Positions 62,237-64,000 of a stretch of 64,000 bases of DNA are shown here, one piece after another; positions within the stretch are counted from its first letter, which is position 1; each line of letters begins with the position of its first letter. Position numbers and translations under genes: made by a program. The stretch covers positions 186,001 to 250,000 of the forward strand of contig CAWKGA010000009.1 of NCBI GenBank assembly GCA_963849095.1, written 5' to 3'. The notes below the pieces were generated by a model. The model saw nothing but the letters and a program-made list of their open reading frames with translations, was not told the origin of the DNA and searched no databases. The stretch comes from JASHUC01 sp963849095 (GTDB lineage Bacteria; Pseudomonadota; Gammaproteobacteria; Steroidobacterales; Steroidobacteraceae).

Positions 62237-64000
62237 CAAATCGGCTCTTCGCAACGCACGCTGATCGTCAGGGTTTCCTTACCGGGCTCGATCGTCACAT
62301 CGCGGCGCACGTCCCTGTAGCCGGCGCGCGTGCCGATCACCGTGTACGTGCCGGGCTTCAGATCGATCTCGCGCCGCGCGAACGTTCCGAACGACCCGAT
62401 CTGCGGGATCTCCACGTCCGTCAGGTTGTCGGAGATCAGGGCGAGATGCACCGTCTTGTCGTACTCCACCGCCAGGACCGAGAGCCGGGCTGCTAGCTGC
62501 CGCAGGATGGCGCCGGAAGGCCGCATGGCATCCGCCTCCTTGATGAGGTCCACGGCTTCCGCGCGAACGGCGGGCGAGTCGAGCTCTTGGGGATCAGCGA
62601 GGAGCGCCTGCATGCGGCTCGTGAGATCGGCCCTCGTCGAGCCGGTTTCCGCCGCGCCTGGTCCCACGACACCGGCGCTCGCGAGGCTGGCCGTCAACAG
62701 GCCGGCTTTCGCCGCGACGCGAGCCCTGCCTTCCTGCGCGAACGCGAGCGAGGGATCGATCTCGAGCGCCGCGTCGTAGGCTTGCAGGGCCTCGCTCCAG
62801 CGCTGCTGGGCTTCGAGCGCGGTGCCCCGCGACTGCAGCTGCTCCAGCTCGCGATCCCGCAGCGCTGTGCTCACCCGGTCGAGCCCCTCCTCGGCCTCCT
62901 GCCCGCGGGGATTGACGCGGTGAGCGCGCTCGAACGCCTCGCGGGCGGCCTCGAGGCGGTCGTCTTGCAGCGCGTCTAGGCCGGCCCCGACCGCCTGCGC
63001 GTACTCGTCGGAACCCAGCGCGGCGCTCGCGCGCTTCAGCCCGGCCTCAGCCTTCCCGTTCTTCGGGTCGAGCGAGAGCGCGCGCCTGTAGTCCTGCGCC
63101 GCACGCGAGTAGTCGTGGCCGGCCTCGGCGTTCAGGCCATCGGCCAGGAGAGGCAGAACTCGATCGAGAGCTCGCGCGCGCCTCAGGTCCTCGGCCGCCC
63201 GTGAATCGCGCGGATCGATCCGCTGCGCGAGCTCGAACGCTTGACGCGCCGCCGCGCCATTGCCGGCCTGGAGCGCACGCTCGCCCAACGTGAGCTGCGC
63301 GGCGAGCGCTCCCGGCGCGGCCTGCTCCACCGTACCGAGCAAACGCTCGGCCTCCGCGATTTTCTGCAAGGCCATCGCCGGACTGCCGGCCTCGTCCGCG
63401 CCGATACCCTCGGCCTCGCGGGCCTTCGCATCGGCGTACGCCTGACCGCCCCAAACGCCGGCGCCGCGCGCATCGAGCGCGGCGAGCCGCGCTTCGAAGT
63501 GCGCACGCGCGGTCTCAACGGCACCCTCGGTGGCCACGGCCGGCGCCGGAGACTCACCCTGCGTCGGAGACGGCTGCGCGGCCGGCCGCTGCGCAGCAGG
63601 CTCGAGGGTGCGCTGCGATGCCGTCGCGATGCGCTTGACCGATTCCACGACATTCGGCTGAACGAGCCGCTGCAGCGACGGAAGCGACGGCGCCCAGCGC
63701 GGCAGCCCGAAAAAACTCACTGCCGCGGCCGCCGCGAGCCCAGCGATGAGCACCCAGGGCCAGCGCGGGCGCCGCTCGGGTTCTCGAGGCGCGGGACTCG
63801 GCATCCGCTCCACTTTGATGTCCGCCCACACCCCGCGGAGGTCGGGGTCGCGCGGCGGCTCGACCCGCACCGCCTTCATTGGTACGACGGGCGAGGGCTC
63901 GAGGATTTCGGTGCCCCGGGGCGGCCGCATCGGCGCGGTCCGTCGACGCCCGGCGAGCCCAAGCTCGACTGGTGTGGGCCCGGCCGGTCCAGGATTGGCG
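62236..64000 (-). CDS. TPR membrane protein with PEGA-like C-terminus (5' end outside window)
   Basis: The frame is open to the right edge (its first in-window Met is at 63930), so the start is probably outside. One membrane helix (RWPWVLIAGLAAAAAVSFFGL) is followed by TPR-type repeats (ARQAFELAQRIDPRDSRAAE, YRRALSLDPKNGKAEAGLKR, YDAALEIDPSLAFAQEGR). A PEGA-like end (REIDLKPGTYTVIGTRAGYR) closes the protein. TPR units usually scaffold partners. Its stop overlaps the next gene's start, which fixes it as part of the same operon. Confidence 0.82.
   Translation of the reverse strand, partial: ANPGPAGPTPVELGLAGRRRTAPMRPPRGTEILEPSPVVPMKAVRVEPPRDPDLRGVWADIKVERMPSPAPREPERRPRWPWVLIAGLAAAAAVSFFGLPRWAPSLPSLQRLVQPNVVESVKRIATASQRTLEPAAQRPAAQPSPTQGESPAPAVATEGAVETARAHFEARLAALDARGAGVWGGQAYADAKAREAEGIGADEAGSPAMALQKIAEAERLLGTVEQAAPGALAAQLTLGERALQAGNGAAARQAFELAQRIDPRDSRAAEDLRRARALDRVLPLLADGLNAEAGHDYSRAAQDYRRALSLDPKNGKAEAGLKRASAALGSDEYAQAVGAGLDALQDDRLEAAREAFERAHRVNPRGQEAEEGLDRVSTALRDRELEQLQSRGTALEAQQRWSEALQAYDAALEIDPSLAFAQEGRARVAAKAGLLTASLASAGVVGPGAAETGSTRADLTSRMQALLADPQELDSPAVRAEAVDLIKEADAMRPSGAILRQLAARLSVLAVEYDKTVHLALISDNLTDVEIPQIGSFGTFARREIDLKPGTYTVIGTRAGYRDVRRDVTIEPGKETLTISVRCEEPI

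Noticed and set aside
1..64000. CRISPR arrays, rRNA genes or a prophage
   Set aside because: No regular spaced repeats, rRNA sequence or phage structural genes are visible; the only recombinases sit in small elements.

Overview
The window reads as chromosomal DNA of a GC-rich gammaproteobacterium. Supporting genes are hrpB, a YqgE/AlgH protein, a YgiQ radical-SAM protein, a DUF5062-like protein, DUF423, DUF2147, and a very long UvrA-type protein. A Steroidobacteraceae/Xanthomonadales-like host would fit, but family-level placement is inference. Both ends are cut from a larger replicon; the gene at the right edge runs off the window.

Layout. 1-17 kb is mostly ordinary chromosome: a CAU-anticodon tRNA, a thioredoxin-fold lipoprotein, small redox and metabolic enzymes, and a tight six-gene leftward run (ygiQ-like, nfeD-like, slipin, DUF423, mscS-like, hrpB). 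17-31 kb is a mobile-element hotspot. A group II intron (about 17710-21860) sits where a YdeI-like gene meets a secreted-protein gene. Its reverse-transcriptase ORF is split inside the conserved RT4 motif by a 2.2-kb element carrying a large serine recombinase, two small genes and 22-bp perfect terminal inverted repeats. Next to it, a small tyrosine-recombinase gene is split by an ISAzo13-type IS, and a SnoaL-like gene is split by an IS3-family IS. 31-39 kb is a patchwork of small accessory genes in both orientations: secreted unknowns, hydrolases, phosphotransferases (one truncated) and glyoxalase-like proteins, with slightly lower GC and gene remnants. 39-52 kb returns to core-like genes: AlgH-like, a metallo-beta-lactamase-fold hydrolase, a CBS plus cystathionine lyase/synthase pair, and the 1958-aa four-ATPase UvrA-like protein.

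Two signalling regions stand out at the right. A c-di-GMP-I (GEMM) riboswitch on the minus strand (about 52690-52775) lies between a GGDEF-EAL gene and a proline/alanine-rich SPOR-like envelope gene, which it probably controls. From 56.1 kb to the right edge, six overlapping or closely spaced minus-strand genes encode a TPR membrane protein, a PEGA plus formylglycine-enzyme-like membrane protein, a small membrane protein, an actin-like/FHA protein, and two von Willebrand A proteins. The two vWA proteins share an almost identical N-terminal membrane anchor (SFLDCICCGFGA). I could not match this set to a named system, and it is one of the two best candidates here for something undescribed; the other is the serine-recombinase element that targets a group II intron RT.
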